DNA of 64,000 nt from assembly GCA_024277915.1 (NCBI GenBank), contig JAJRUG010000128.1:1-64000 (forward strand), read 5' to 3'. Origin of the DNA: Gammaproteobacteria bacterium (GTDB lineage Bacteria > Pseudomonadota > Gammaproteobacteria > Steroidobacterales > GCA-2729495). This document shows positions 55,492 through 64,000 of the stretch, one piece after another; the first letter of the stretch is position 1, and each line of letters opens with the position of its first letter. Position numbers and translations under genes: made by a program. The notes below the pieces were generated by a model that was given only the letters and a program-made list of their open reading frames with translations, did not search any database and was not told the DNA's origin.

Positions 55492-56877
55492 ATGCATATT
55501 CATATTTTAGGAATCTGTGGCACCTTCATGGCGGGCATTGCAGCGATTGCGAGATCTGCGGGTCATCGTGTGACTGGTTCCGACGCTGGTGTGTATCCGC
55601 CGATGAGCAATCAACTGGCTGTTTTGGGCATCGAGATCACCCAGGGATATGAGAGCAGCCAGCTGAATCCTGCGCCTGACACCGTGATCGTCGGGAATGT
55701 CATGAGCCGCGGCATGCCGGTGATCGAGACCCTGCTGAACAGTAGCATTCCTTGTTTTTCCGGGCCGGAATGGTTATCCAGAGAAGTTCTGGGTCATCGT
55801 CAGGTACTGGCAGTGTCCGGGACCCATGGAAAAACCACCACCGCCAGCCTGCTGGCGTGGATTCTTGAGTGCGCCGGGCATGATCCGGGGTTTCTGATTG
55901 GTGGCATTTCCCCCGACCTTGGCGTGTCAGCAAGACTGGGAACCGGAAAAGTATTCGTGATTGAGGCAGACGAGTACGACACCGCTTTTTTCGACAAACG
56001 CGCAAAATTTCTGCATTACAAACCACAGACACTGGTCATCAATAATCTGGAGTTTGACCATGCTGATATTTTCAGCGATCTCGATGCGATCCTGTGGCAG
56101 TTTCATCAGTTGCTGCGCATGATGCCCGGAGAGGCGCGAATCATTACCAATGCAAACGACGATAATATCCGGCAGCTTCTGGACATGGGGTGCTGGACAC
56201 CCGTAGAAACATTTTCCAGTCTGGAAAGCTCATCGGCAACCTGGACGGTCAAGGCTGAAGTCCTGCCGAGTGGCTGCGAGCAGCCACGCAGCTTGCTGAA
56301 AATCATGGAGCAGCAGGGACAATCTGCCGAGGTTGCCTGGCAACTCGCCGGGAATCACAATGCCGAAAATGCATTGGCTGCTGTTCTGGCTGCGCGAACC
56401 GCAGGCGTGGATGTTGAAACTTCGTTGCAGGCACTATCGCGATTTTCCGGAGTGAAAAGACGATTGGAGTTGCTCGGTACTTATGGCGGTGTCAGTCTCT
56501 ATGATGATTTCGCCCACCATCCCACGGCAATCAGGCGCACGATTAACGCCATGCAACCCGTGCGAACGAAGGGCAGGTTGTTGATTGTGCTGGAGCCGGC
56601 ATCAAACACCATGAAAGCAGGCGTTCACCGGGAATCTCTCGCCAGTGCCCTGGAGAAGGCAGATCAGGTATGGGTTTACAAGCCCGCCGGACTCGATTGG
56701 AATATTGATGAGGCTCTGAAAGAACTGCATGGTGTGCAAACCTGTGACAAGCCTGCTGACATGGTTGCCGAGATTACTCAGTACAGCCAACCCGGAGACC
56801 ACATTGTGGTGATGAGTAATGGCGGGTTTCAGGGGATCCATACAGATCTGCAGCAAATGCTGAGTTGCAGAACATGA
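55492..56877 (+). CDS. mpl: UDP-N-acetylmuramate:L-Ala-gamma-D-Glu-meso-DAP ligase Mpl
   Basis: 461 residues of the Mur ligase family. It opens [33 protein letters not shown], the Mpl-type Rossmann domain. The ATP site is [32 protein letters not shown] marks the C-terminal domain. The enzyme reloads recovered tripeptide directly onto UDP-MurNAc in peptidoglycan recycling. The next gene's ATG overlaps its TGA (ATGA), so translation is coupled. Confidence 0.95.
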   Translation: MHIHILGICGTFMAGIAAIARSAGHRVTGSDAGVYPPMSNQLAVLGIEITQGYESSQLNPAPDTVIVGNVMSRGMPVIETLLNSSIPCFSGPEWLSREVLGHRQVLAVSGTHGKTTTASLLAWILECAGHDPGFLIGGISPDLGVSARLGTGKVFVIEADEYDTAFFDKRAKFLHYKPQTLVINNLEFDHADIFSDLDAILWQFHQLLRMMPGEARIITNANDDNIRQLLDMGCWTPVETFSSLESSSATWTVKAEVLPSGCEQPRSLLKIMEQQGQSAEVAWQLAGNHNAENALAAVLAARTAGVDVETSLQALSRFSGVKRRLELLGTYGGVSLYDDFAHHPTAIRRTINAMQPVRTKGRLLIVLEPASNTMKAGVHRESLASALEKADQVWVYKPAGLDWNIDEALKELHGVQTCDKPADMVAEITQYSQPGDHIVVMSNGGFQGIHTDLQQMLSCRT

Positions 56878-57440
56878 ACAAAGAAGCCGTGCCGGAACTG
56901 CCAAAAAGTGCATTCACGCCAAAATTGCGCGTCACGGTAGGTGACATCACGCGGTTGCGCGTCGATGCGATCGTTAATGCCGCCAATTCCAGTTTACGCG
57001 GTGGTGGAGGGGTTGATGGGGCGATTCATCAAACTGCCGGACCGGAGCTTCTTGCCGAGTGCAGGTCATTGGGCGGTTGCCCGACCGGTTCAGCCAAGCT
57101 GACCGGAGGCTACGGCTTGCCGGCGCAGTATGTGATCCATGCAGTAGGTCCTGTGTGGCAGGGCGGGGGATCCGGCGAGCCCGGGTTATTGGCATCCTGC
57201 TACAAAGAAGCACTGAAACTGGCTGCGCAGGAGAACGAGATTCGCACCATCGCGTTTTCCTCTATTAGCTGTGGCGTCTACGGATATCCCGTATCGCAAG
57301 CCGTCAATATTGCAGTACAAACAGTTCGTCAGTTTGAGTACCCTCCAGCCTCTCTGGAACGGGTGTACTTTTGTTGTTTCGATGAATCAATTGCGGCAAT
57401 GTATCGTCATGTGTTGCAAACATCACCAAAGGGAGCTTGA
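56874..57440 (+). CDS. Macrodomain protein (ADP-ribose hydrolase, YmdB-like)
   Basis: 188 residues from the ATG that overlaps the mpl stop. Macrodomain signature: [22 protein letters not shown], then [18 protein letters not shown] (ADP-ribose loop 1), [13 protein letters not shown], and [14 protein letters not shown] (loop 2). This is the MacroD/YmdB arrangement, with the Gly-rich loop and GVYGYP of O-acetyl-ADP-ribose deacetylases and mono-ADP-ribosyl hydrolases. Coupling to mpl is unusual enough to note. A rubredoxin gene follows 9 bases later. Confidence 0.92.
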   Translation: MNKEAVPELPKSAFTPKLRVTVGDITRLRVDAIVNAANSSLRGGGGVDGAIHQTAGPELLAECRSLGGCPTGSAKLTGGYGLPAQYVIHAVGPVWQGGGSGEPGLLASCYKEALKLAAQENEIRTIAFSSISCGVYGYPVSQAVNIAVQTVRQFEYPPASLERVYFCCFDESIAAMYRHVLQTSPKGA

Positions 57441-57449
57441 GAGTCACAC

Positions 57450-57614
57450 ATGAAAAGACATATGTGCCTGGTTTGCGGGTTTATATTCGATGAGGCCAAG
57501 GGAGCACCCGAACATGGCATTGCACCCGGGACTTGCTGGGAAGACGTGCCCCTGTCATGGAGATGCCCTGACTGTGGTGCCGGGAAAGAGGATTTCGAGC
57601 CAGCTGATGCTTGA
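57450..57614 (+). CDS. Rubredoxin
   Basis: 54-residue protein too short for most ORF screens. It has both Fe ligand pairs: [14 protein letters not shown] (CxxCG) and [14 protein letters not shown] (CPxCG), spaced as in small rubredoxins, with [12 protein letters not shown] between. The extra Cys in GTCW is not a usual ligand. It carries single electrons to partners such as oxygen-reducing or alkane-oxidising systems; no partner is adjacent. It follows the macrodomain gene by 9 bases, so co-transcription with mpl is likely. The ATG is preceded by GAGAG about 6 bases upstream. Confidence 0.92.
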   Translation: MKRHMCLVCGFIFDEAKGAPEHGIAPGTCWEDVPLSWRCPDCGAGKEDFEPADA

Positions 57615-57672
57615 TTCTGCAATCAGCGTCCGTTAGTACGCTCAGGAAAATCCAAAATTTGTGTTGATGTCA

Positions 57673-57818
57673 GAGGACAGGTAGCTGGTACGCCTTTCCA
57701 GCGGAGTAAAGCGGACCGAAGGGAGCCATCCGCAGGAAAGGCGTACCAGCTACCTGTCCTCGGGGTTTACCGCCAATCTTGTCGTTTGCCCGTCTCACCT
57801 CGCTTGAATGGTCGTGCC
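57673..57818. repeat. Long perfect hairpin repeat, copy C, with tail
   Basis: A 27-bp perfect inverted repeat (57673-57699 and 57735-57761) with a 35-base loop that differs from copy B's loop at one position. Arms differ from copy B at nine positions and each change is matched on the other arm. Flanks are again GATGTCAGAGGA and TCCTCGGG, and a tail block TTGAATGGTCGTGCC (57804-57818) corresponds to that of copies B and D with one change. It lies between the convergent rubredoxin and TraB/GumN genes. Confidence 0.88.
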
Positions 57819-57846
57819 CTTCACTCGGCCTCATCTGCCCGATCCC

Positions 57847-58719
57847 CTAACGCTGAATCTGTTTCGACGGGTATCCCGCTTTGTCCAGCATCGCCAGTAC
57901 ACTGTCTTTTCCGACCAGATGCCCGGTACCCACCACGATCAGATAATCATCCGAATCCTTGGTGAGTTGAGAGATAATTTTAGTCCAGTTGCGATTGCGA
58001 TCAACCAGCATGCGTTGATAGAGTTCGGGTTGTTCCGCCATCGTGTCAATGATCAGGGATTCCAATGCCCTGGTATTGCCCGACTTCCACGCAGTGATCA
58101 TATTGGCAACCATTTCCTCTACTTCACCTGCCTCATCAAGAGTCGCCAGAAGAAAATCCCTCTGTGCACTGATTGACATTCCATCCATTACGCCGAGTTG
58201 ATACTCCAGGGTTTCAAGCCCGCGAATCTCTTTCCTGTCCTGCATGGCGCGTGCAGCAAGCCGGGAGTCCACACCGAAGTTCGGGTCAAAGCCGAGTTGC
58301 ATCAGTGTCAACTGAGTGACAACAATGGCTCCATACCAGGGCTCGAACGCATCGAGTATCGCCATGCTGATATTGATTTCAGCGGCCATTTTGCTCGCCC
58401 TGTCATAGGCAGCCGCTCCCAGCATGTCTTTAAGCTGTTTGCCATCCGGATCCGCGGCGAGTTGCATAATAGCCAGCTGTGCCTGCATTGGATCCATGTC
58501 GTCCAGATCAATTTCCATTATCAGGGTGTCAGAGTTACGGTAGGCTTCGTCAATTTTGCTTGCCAGAGGATAGTCATCTGCCCGCAGGTAATGCACCGAG
58601 CCGAGCAACATGATGCGATTTTTCGTGCCCTGTAGTTCCCACAAAGCCAGTGCATCTGACTGAGCAAACCCTGATACGAGAACAAAGACCAGTACAATAA
58701 GCAATTTCAGTCGAGTCAT
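57847..58719 (-). CDS. TraB/GumN family protein
   Basis: 290 residues with a signal peptide (LLIVLVFVLVSGFAQSDA). The family's signature is complete: LWELQGTKNRIMLLGSVHYL (GxxH), DTLIMEIDLDD, RKEIRGLETLEYQLGVMDG and the closing VVGTGHLVGKDSVLAML (GxGH). The TraB/Tiki fold is a metal-dependent protease in animals; bacterial substrates are unknown. It is probably secreted to the periplasm. Stands alone, convergent with rubredoxin across hairpin C. Confidence 0.93.
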   Translation of the reverse strand: MTRLKLLIVLVFVLVSGFAQSDALALWELQGTKNRIMLLGSVHYLRADDYPLASKIDEAYRNSDTLIMEIDLDDMDPMQAQLAIMQLAADPDGKQLKDMLGAAAYDRASKMAAEINISMAILDAFEPWYGAIVVTQLTLMQLGFDPNFGVDSRLAARAMQDRKEIRGLETLEYQLGVMDGMSISAQRDFLLATLDEAGEVEEMVANMITAWKSGNTRALESLIIDTMAEQPELYQRMLVDRNRNWTKIISQLTKDSDDYLIVVGTGHLVGKDSVLAMLDKAGYPSKQIQR

Positions 58720-58774
58720 TTCGAATTACTCCGATTACTATTCCGGAAATTGTTCCGGGTTATTGCTTCAGAAA

Positions 58775-59533
58775 CTATTCAAGCCAGATAACTTCAGTGT
58801 CAATAGAGCCATTGGCGTGAAGATTCAGCCAGCGAAAGCCCGGTGGCCGATTGTCGACCGCGAAGTCGTCGCTATTGGGCAGGAACTGCGAGCAGGTGGA
58901 TGGTGTGCTCATCAGTCGAATGCCCTTGCGACTGCGATCAGACGCCTGGTGTACATGTCCCCATAGCAACCCCCGGACCTGGGGATTGCTGTCGACGATT
59001 GTCATGAGCTGATCTTTGTTTCGCAGGCCAACGCCATCCAGCCACCGGCTGCCCATGTGGACAGGCTGGTGATGGAGGCTGATCAGTACATGCTGATTGG
59101 CACAATCTGCCAGGGAATGGCGCAGGAACGCAAGCTCACTTTCCGGAAGCCGGCCACCGTCGTCCCCGGCAATGAAGCTGTTGAGCAGGATCAGGCGCCA
59201 GGATCCCAGTGAGGCAACACCACATAACTGGAAAGGGACTGTCTGCAATACATTTTCCATTATCTCCGGTGCATCGTGGTTGCCCGGCAAACAATAGACA
59301 GGTACATCCAGTCGTTCCAGGCTTTTACGGAACAACAGGTACCCGGCAAGCGTTTCATCCTGCACCAGATCGCCGGTTGCCAGCACGGCATCCGGCGGGT
59401 TCGGGTCGGCCAACACCCGGTCAATGACCGCGCAAAATGTCTCATAGGTCACTACACCGCGCATTCTGCTCTCGATGTGAGCATGCAGGTGTGGGTCAGT
59501 GATATGCAGCAGTCTTACAGACTCAGCCGGCAT
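58775..59533 (-). CDS. cpdA: 3',5'-cyclic-AMP phosphodiesterase CpdA-type
   Basis: 252 residues of the calcineurin-like metallophosphoesterase fold. Metal ligands are seen in order: LLHITDPHLH (Asp, His), ATGDLVQDE (Asp), CLPGNHDAPE (Asn, His), LISLHHQPV (His) and LLWGHVHQA (GHxH). The SVPxYCxPGNHD and GHVH spacing fits CpdA, the cAMP phosphodiesterase of class III. It ends the run beside ahcY, which is on the same strand 8 bases upstream, so it may be expressed with it. Substrate not proven from sequence. Confidence 0.87.
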   Translation of the reverse strand: MPAESVRLLHITDPHLHAHIESRMRGVVTYETFCAVIDRVLADPNPPDAVLATGDLVQDETLAGYLLFRKSLERLDVPVYCLPGNHDAPEIMENVLQTVPFQLCGVASLGSWRLILLNSFIAGDDGGRLPESELAFLRHSLADCANQHVLISLHHQPVHMGSRWLDGVGLRNKDQLMTIVDSNPQVRGLLWGHVHQASDRSRKGIRLMSTPSTCSQFLPNSDDFAVDNRPPGFRWLNLHANGSIDTEVIWLE

Positions 59534-59541
59534 TGCTCGAC

Positions 59542-60855
59542 TCAGTAGCGGTAGTAGTCTGGTTTGTAGGGTCCGTCAACGGGTACACCGATGTAGTCAG
59601 CCTGCTTCTGGCTAAGCTTGGTCAGGTTTGCGCCAAGTTTTCCAAGGTGCAGTCGGGCCACCTTCTCGTCAAGATACTTGGGCAGTACATACACTTTTCG
59701 CTCGTAATTATCGGGTTTTTGCCACAGCTCAATCTGCGCAAGTACCTGATTGGTAAACGAACTCGACATGACAAAACTCGGATGTCCGGTGGCACAGCCA
59801 AGATTGACCAGGCGGCCTTCCGCCAAAAGGATAATTCGTTTGCCGTCCGGGAAGATGATGTGATCCACCTGTGGCTTGATGTTCTCCCACGTGTGCTGCT
59901 GGAGGCCGGCCACATCGATTTCACTGTCGAAGTGGCCGATATTACAGACGATCGCCTGATCAGGCATTCTTGCCATGTGATCGTGATCAATCACATGGTG
60001 GTTGCCGGTCGCGGTGACAAAAATATTTGCCTGAGAGCAGGCGTCATCAACGGTGACTACCCGGTAACCTTCCATGGCGGCCTGCAGCGCACAAATCGGA
60101 TCGATTTCTGCAACCCATACTGTCGCTCCCAGACCACGCAGTGACTGTGCGCAACCCTTGCCGACATCGCCATAACCGATCACAAGAGCAATCTTGCCGG
60201 CGATCATCACATCTGTTGCTCGCTTGATCCCATCGACCAGCGATTCACGGCAGCCATAGAGGTTGTCGAATTTCGATTTGGTGACCGAGTCGTTGACATT
60301 AATGGCAGGACACATCAATGACTGATCCTTTTCCATGTCATACAAACGACTGACACCCGTGGTCGTTTCTTCGGACAGGCCGCGAACATTTTTCATGATT
60401 TCCGGATATTTCTCATGCATGACAGCTGTCAGATCACCGCCGTCATCCAGCAGCATATTGGGTTGCCAGCCGCCCGGGCCATTAATGGTCTGCTCTACAC
60501 ACCACCAGTACTCTTCTTCGGTTTCCCCTTTCCAGGCAAACACAGGAACACCGCTCGCAGCAATCGCAGCAGCAGCATGATCCTGGGTGGAGAAGATGTT
60601 GCATGATGACCAACGGACTTCAGCGCCGAGTGCCACGAGGGTTTCGATGAGCACCGCTGTCTGGATGGTCATGTGCAGGCACCCGACAATGCGGGCATCT
60701 TTCAATGGGGCTGCTGCGCCATATTCTTCGCGCAATGCCATCAGCCCCGGCATTTCTGTTTCGGCAATGGCTATTTCCTTTCGCCCCCAATCCGCTAGTG
60801 AGATATCGGCGACTTTGTAGTCCTGATCGGGCGTTACTGCTGCTTCTGTATTCAT
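59542..60855 (-). CDS. ahcY: Adenosylhomocysteinase
   Basis: 437 residues. NAD-binding [30 protein letters not shown] and the catalytic regions [37 protein letters not shown] are family signatures, as is the terminal KPDYYRY with Lys and Tyr that reach across the dimer. It hydrolyses S-adenosylhomocysteine to adenosine and homocysteine. It lies 52 bases downstream of metK on the same strand, so the pair makes and clears the SAM by-product. I see no SAH riboswitch in that short gap. Confidence 0.98.
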   Translation of the reverse strand: MNTEAAVTPDQDYKVADISLADWGRKEIAIAETEMPGLMALREEYGAAAPLKDARIVGCLHMTIQTAVLIETLVALGAEVRWSSCNIFSTQDHAAAAIAASGVPVFAWKGETEEEYWWCVEQTINGPGGWQPNMLLDDGGDLTAVMHEKYPEIMKNVRGLSEETTTGVSRLYDMEKDQSLMCPAINVNDSVTKSKFDNLYGCRESLVDGIKRATDVMIAGKIALVIGYGDVGKGCAQSLRGLGATVWVAEIDPICALQAAMEGYRVVTVDDACSQANIFVTATGNHHVIDHDHMARMPDQAIVCNIGHFDSEIDVAGLQQHTWENIKPQVDHIIFPDGKRIILLAEGRLVNLGCATGHPSFVMSSSFTNQVLAQIELWQKPDNYERKVYVLPKYLDEKVARLHLGKLGANLTKLSQKQADYIGVPVDGPYKPDYYRY

Positions 60856-60907
60856 TATCTGATTCCTGTGGTGTATCTGAATATTCCGAAATTAATTATT
60901 TAGAGTG

Positions 60908-62074
60908 TCAGACTGCGGCGTCCGCACTTAGCGCTTCGGCCCGATCCGTCTTTTCCCAGGTAAAGCCCGGCTCTTCTCGACCGAAATGCCCGTATGCCGC
61001 TGTCGGTCGGTAGATAGGCCTGATCAGGTCAAGCATCTCCATTATTCCAAAGGGTGTGAGGTCGAAATGCCTCTTCACCAGTTCGGTTAATTCATGTTCT
61101 GAGATCTTGCCGGTACCAAAGGTATCGACTGCAATCGAGGTAGGTTTCTTGACGCCGATTGCATAGGAAACCTGAACTTCGCAGCGGTCGGCAAGGCCGG
61201 CTGCAACAATATTCTTGGCAACATAGCGGCTTGCATAGGCAGCTGACCGGTCGACCTTGGAGGGGTCTTTGCCCGAGAAGGCGCCACCGCCGTGGCGAGC
61301 CATGCCGCCATAGGTATCGACGATGATTTTGCGTCCAGTAACACCGCAGTCACCCATCGGGCCGCCAATCTCGAATCTGCCGGTTGGATTGATGTGAATA
61401 TTCTCGTCTTTCACTTTGCTGAGCCACTCTTCCGGCAGTATGGGTTTAATGATGCACTCCATCACGCCTTCCCTGAGATCTTTGTAATCGACTTCGGGAG
61501 CATGCTGGGTGGATAACACGATGGCGTCAATGCCGATGGGCTTGCCGTCCTGATAGATCATGGTGACCTGACTTTTGGCATCCGGTCGCAGCCAGGCGAG
61601 TTCACCGTTCTTGCGGGCATCAGCCTGACGTTTTACCAGCCGGTGTGAGTAGGTGATCGGTGCGGGCATGAGCACATCGGTTTCATTGCTGGCATAACCG
61701 AACATCATTCCCTGATCCCCGGCACCCTGCTCGCGCGGATCATCGCGATCCACTCCCTGGGAAATATGCGGTGATTGTTTGCCAATCGCATTGAGCACGC
61801 CACAGGCATTGCCGTCGAAGCCCAGCTCCGAGCAATCGTAGCCGATATCCACGATGACCTGGCGAACCAGGGCTTCCAGATCAATCCAGGCTGACGTTGT
61901 AACCTCTCCGGCGATGATCACGAACCCGGTCTTCAACAGGGTTTCTACCGCGACCCGGGCGTCGGGATCTTCCGAAATAATTGCATCGAGGATGGCATCC
62001 GAAACCTGATCGGCCATCTTGTCTGGATGTCCTTCAGAGACGGATTCGGATGTGAACAGATTCTGATCTACCAT
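60908..62074 (-). CDS. metK: S-adenosylmethionine synthase MetK
   Basis: 388 residues from the ATG at 62074; the frame continues 47 residues further upstream but only this start opens with the family's [23 protein letters not shown] and Met-binding motifs [16 protein letters not shown] and [19 protein letters not shown] are complete. It makes SAM from Met and ATP. It is divergent from the transketolase gene, as in Pseudomonas. A TATAAT lies 44 bases upstream of the start. Confidence 0.97.
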   Translation of the reverse strand: MVDQNLFTSESVSEGHPDKMADQVSDAILDAIISEDPDARVAVETLLKTGFVIIAGEVTTSAWIDLEALVRQVIVDIGYDCSELGFDGNACGVLNAIGKQSPHISQGVDRDDPREQGAGDQGMMFGYASNETDVLMPAPITYSHRLVKRQADARKNGELAWLRPDAKSQVTMIYQDGKPIGIDAIVLSTQHAPEVDYKDLREGVMECIIKPILPEEWLSKVKDENIHINPTGRFEIGGPMGDCGVTGRKIIVDTYGGMARHGGGAFSGKDPSKVDRSAAYASRYVAKNIVAAGLADRCEVQVSYAIGVKKPTSIAVDTFGTGKISEHELTELVKRHFDLTPFGIMEMLDLIRPIYRPTAAYGHFGREEPGFTWEKTDRAEALSADAAV

Positions 62075-62117
62075 GTATTTACCTGTTGATTTGTGGGTCG
62101 GAGTATAAAAGCCGCTT

Positions 62118-62123
62118 ATTATA
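62118..62123 (-). promoter_or_regulatory. Possible -10 of metK-ahcY
   Basis: TATAAT on the minus strand, 44 bases before the metK start. Candidate -35 sequences (TCGACA with a 19-base spacer) are weak. It sits in a short palindrome, GCCG..CGGC. No clear SAM riboswitch is visible in the 192-base space to the transketolase start. Confidence 0.35.
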
Positions 62124-62266
62124 ACGGCAGATGGTGGTGTGCTGTCGATGCTCAGGTCACATTCTGTTGCCGGGGCACCCGGAATACGCGACAATGCGCG
62201 GCTCCAATTCATCAAATAATCACTCTATCATTTGCCGGCGTCAGACTTTTTGGACACGCTACAGAC

Positions 62267-64000
62267 ATGACAACACAAGCTTCATCCGAGACCTCCAGGC
62301 CTGCCCGCAGAGAACTTGCCAATGCTATCCGCGCCCTGGCGATGGATGCAGTCCAACAGGCGAATTCAGGACATCCTGGCATGCCGATGGGTATGGCGGA
62401 CATTGCAGAGGTCTTGTGGAATGACTTCATGCAACATAATCCATCCAATCCCGAATGGCCCAACCGGGACCGGTTTGTGTTGTCGAATGGCCATGGGTCC
62501 ATGCTGCTGTATGCCACGGCACATCTGTCCGGCTATGCGCTGGGCATGGATGAAATTCGCAATTTTCGCCAACTGGGTGCGCGCACTGCCGGTCATCCGG
62601 AACGAGACCACGCTATCGGCATCGAAACAACCACCGGCCCGCTCGGGCAGGGTATCGCCAATGCTGTGGGCATGGCGCTGGCCGAGAAAATTCTTGCAGC
62701 CCGGTTTAACCGGCCTGATTTTCCGATTGTTGATCATCATACTTACGTGTTTCTGGGTGATGGTTGCATGATGGAGGGGATTTCCCACGAGGTCTGCTCA
62801 CTGGCGGGGACACTGGGTCTGGGGAAATTGATCTGTCTCTACGATGACAACAGTATTTCCATTGATGGCGGAACCAGTGGCTGGTTCACTGATGATACGC
62901 CAGAGCGGTTCAGGGCCTACGGATGGCAGGTGATTCCCGAGGTTGATGGTCACGATGCTGCCGCGCTCCATGATGCGATCACCGAGGCGCGCAAAAACAC
63001 CGATCAGCCAGCGCTGATCTGCTGCAAGACAGTCATTGGTTTCGGGTCGCCGAAGCTTCAGGGTACTGCGGCTACCCATGGCGCACCTCTTGGTGCCGAA
63101 GAAATCGCTGCGGTACGAGCCGAGCTGAACTGGTCGTCACCACCTTTCGAGATTCCACAGGAGATAGCTGCGGCATGGGATGCCCGGGAAGCAGGTGCCG
63201 GCCATGAGCAGCAATGGCAAACCCTTATGGACGCCTATACGGAAACCTGGCCGGAACTGGCGGCAGAATTTCATCGCCGTGTTAAAGGAGATCTGCCGGA
63301 AGGGTGGTCAACACACGCGGATGCAGCGATCAAAGCGGCAGCACAGGAGGGAGCCAGTATCGCGACACGCAAGGCTTCTCTGGGTGCGCTGAATGCTTTA
63401 GCAGCCGAACTGCCTGAACTGGTGGGCGGATCAGCCGACCTGACCGGATCAAACCTGACCCGGCATTCCACATCTGTGCCGGTGAGTGCTGAAGATGCTG
63501 ATGGCAATTACCTGTATTTCGGGGTTCGGGAATTCGGCATGGTAGCGATCCTGAATGGACTGACGCTGCATGGCGGCTTCATTCCCTATGGTGGCACCTT
63601 TCTCACTTTTGCCGACTATGCGCGCAATGCGTTGCGCATGGCTGCTTTGATGCAAATACAAAATATCTCGGTGTTTACCCATGACTCGATAGGTCTGGGC
63701 GAAGACGGGCCTACCCATCAGCCGGTGGAGCATGTCGCCAGTCTGCAGGTAATGCCCAATATGTGCGTATGGCGTCCCTGCGATGCGGTTGAAACGATGG
63801 TTGCGTGGCGTGATGCGATTGAACGGCGTGACGGGCCAACCAGCCTGATTCTGACCCGGCAGACATTGCCGCATCAGCAGCGAACGGATGAGCAGCTGGC
63901 ACAGATCGCCCGCGGTGGCTATGTATTACATGGCTCGGGAACCCCTCACCTGATACTGATGGCGACGGGCTCGGAAGTGGCGGTTGCCATGAATGCAGCA
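62267..64000 (+). CDS. tkt: Transketolase (3' end outside window)
   Basis: The frame starts [19 protein letters not shown] and stays open to the window's end, giving 578 of about 665 residues. Transketolase marks include [42 protein letters not shown], the TPP motif [17 protein letters not shown] and later [10 protein letters not shown] and [11 protein letters not shown], then [20 protein letters not shown]. It moves two-carbon units in the pentose phosphate pathway. It is divergent from metK; no strong ribosome-binding site is seen before the ATG. Confidence 0.97.
   Translation, partial: MTTQASSETSRPARRELANAIRALAMDAVQQANSGHPGMPMGMADIAEVLWNDFMQHNPSNPEWPNRDRFVLSNGHGSMLLYATAHLSGYALGMDEIRNFRQLGARTAGHPERDHAIGIETTTGPLGQGIANAVGMALAEKILAARFNRPDFPIVDHHTYVFLGDGCMMEGISHEVCSLAGTLGLGKLICLYDDNSISIDGGTSGWFTDDTPERFRAYGWQVIPEVDGHDAAALHDAITEARKNTDQPALICCKTVIGFGSPKLQGTAATHGAPLGAEEIAAVRAELNWSSPPFEIPQEIAAAWDAREAGAGHEQQWQTLMDAYTETWPELAAEFHRRVKGDLPEGWSTHADAAIKAAAQEGASIATRKASLGALNALAAELPELVGGSADLTGSNLTRHSTSVPVSAEDADGNYLYFGVREFGMVAILNGLTLHGGFIPYGGTFLTFADYARNALRMAALMQIQNISVFTHDSIGLGEDGPTHQPVEHVASLQVMPNMCVWRPCDAVETMVAWRDAIERRDGPTSLILTRQTLPHQQRTDEQLAQIARGGYVLHGSGTPHLILMATGSEVAVAMNAA

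Noticed and set aside
57673-57761. Hairpin copies as integron attC sites or CRISPR repeats
   Set aside because: No integrase, gene cassette array, regular spacing or cas gene; the stems are perfect rather than bulged as attC sites are.
62075-62266. SAM or SAH riboswitch before metK or ahcY
   Set aside because: I could not draw a conserved riboswitch core in the 192-base leader, and the metK-ahcY gap is only 52 bases.

Overview
The window reads as a single chromosomal stretch of a Gram-negative gammaproteobacterium. It has the rpsU-yqeY-dnaG-rpoD block divergent from tsaD-folB-folK, then cca, and metK divergent from a transketolase gene, an order familiar from Pseudomonas-like genomes. It also encodes Kdo/heptose LPS enzymes (HldE, WaaA), a TolC-type channel, many lipoproteins, a chaperone-usher pilus and an NhaC-type Na+/H+ antiporter, which suggests a saline habitat. 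A split B12-dependent ribonucleotide reductase and a pyrophosphate-dependent phosphofructokinase beside a proton-pumping pyrophosphatase narrow it to an environmental gammaproteobacterium, but I cannot name a genus.

Layout. 0-2.1 kb: end of a Csu-type pilus operon (usher plus spore-coat-U subunit). 2.2-10.6 kb: membrane diguanylate cyclase, M1 aminopeptidase lipoprotein, a conserved protein of unknown function, an NhaC antiporter and a flavin-nucleotide-binding protein. 10.6-13.9 kb: a hairpin repeat, a CAU tRNA, a membrane methyltransferase, a small kinase-like protein, a lipoprotein and a membrane-anchored phosphatase-fold protein. 13.9-18.6 kb: a compact three-gene operon (lone FMN/3Fe-4S glutamate-synthase domain, acetolactate-synthase-like TPP enzyme, aldehyde dehydrogenase). 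18.6-28.7 kb: macromolecular-synthesis operon, TsaD, folate genes with a pteridine reductase, MidA-type methyltransferase, CCA enzyme. 28.8-36.9 kb: predicted metallopeptidase, NDUFA9-like protein, Deg protease, NrdJa/NrdJb with NrdR boxes, a lipoprotein. 37-46 kb: HldE, WaaA, TolC, a PCMT-family protein, a PAS-GGDEF-EAL protein and a divergent Fic protein. 46-54 kb: a large tandem-repeat lipoprotein, HppA, PPi-PFK and adenylate kinase. 54-64 kb: RNase D, Mpl, macrodomain protein, rubredoxin, TraB/GumN protein, CpdA, AhcY, MetK and the start of transketolase.

Functional links. HppA and the PPi-dependent PFK form a pyrophosphate-recycling pair. MetK and AhcY are consecutive steps of the SAM cycle. 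FolB, FolK and the pteridine reductase serve pterin/folate synthesis. The two c-di-GMP proteins both keep an RxxD inhibitory site next to GGDEF. NrdJa/NrdJb have two NrdR-type palindromes upstream, one sitting on a good sigma70 promoter.

The most unusual non-coding content is a family of long perfect hairpins (three full copies and one broken copy). Their 25-27 bp arms differ between copies but stay fully complementary within each copy, around a conserved loop and with conserved flanks. One copy has been cut by a fragment matching the 3' part of hppA. There is also a 252-bp foldback element whose end supplies the last codons and stop of cca, and a patch of REP-like repeats beside hppA.
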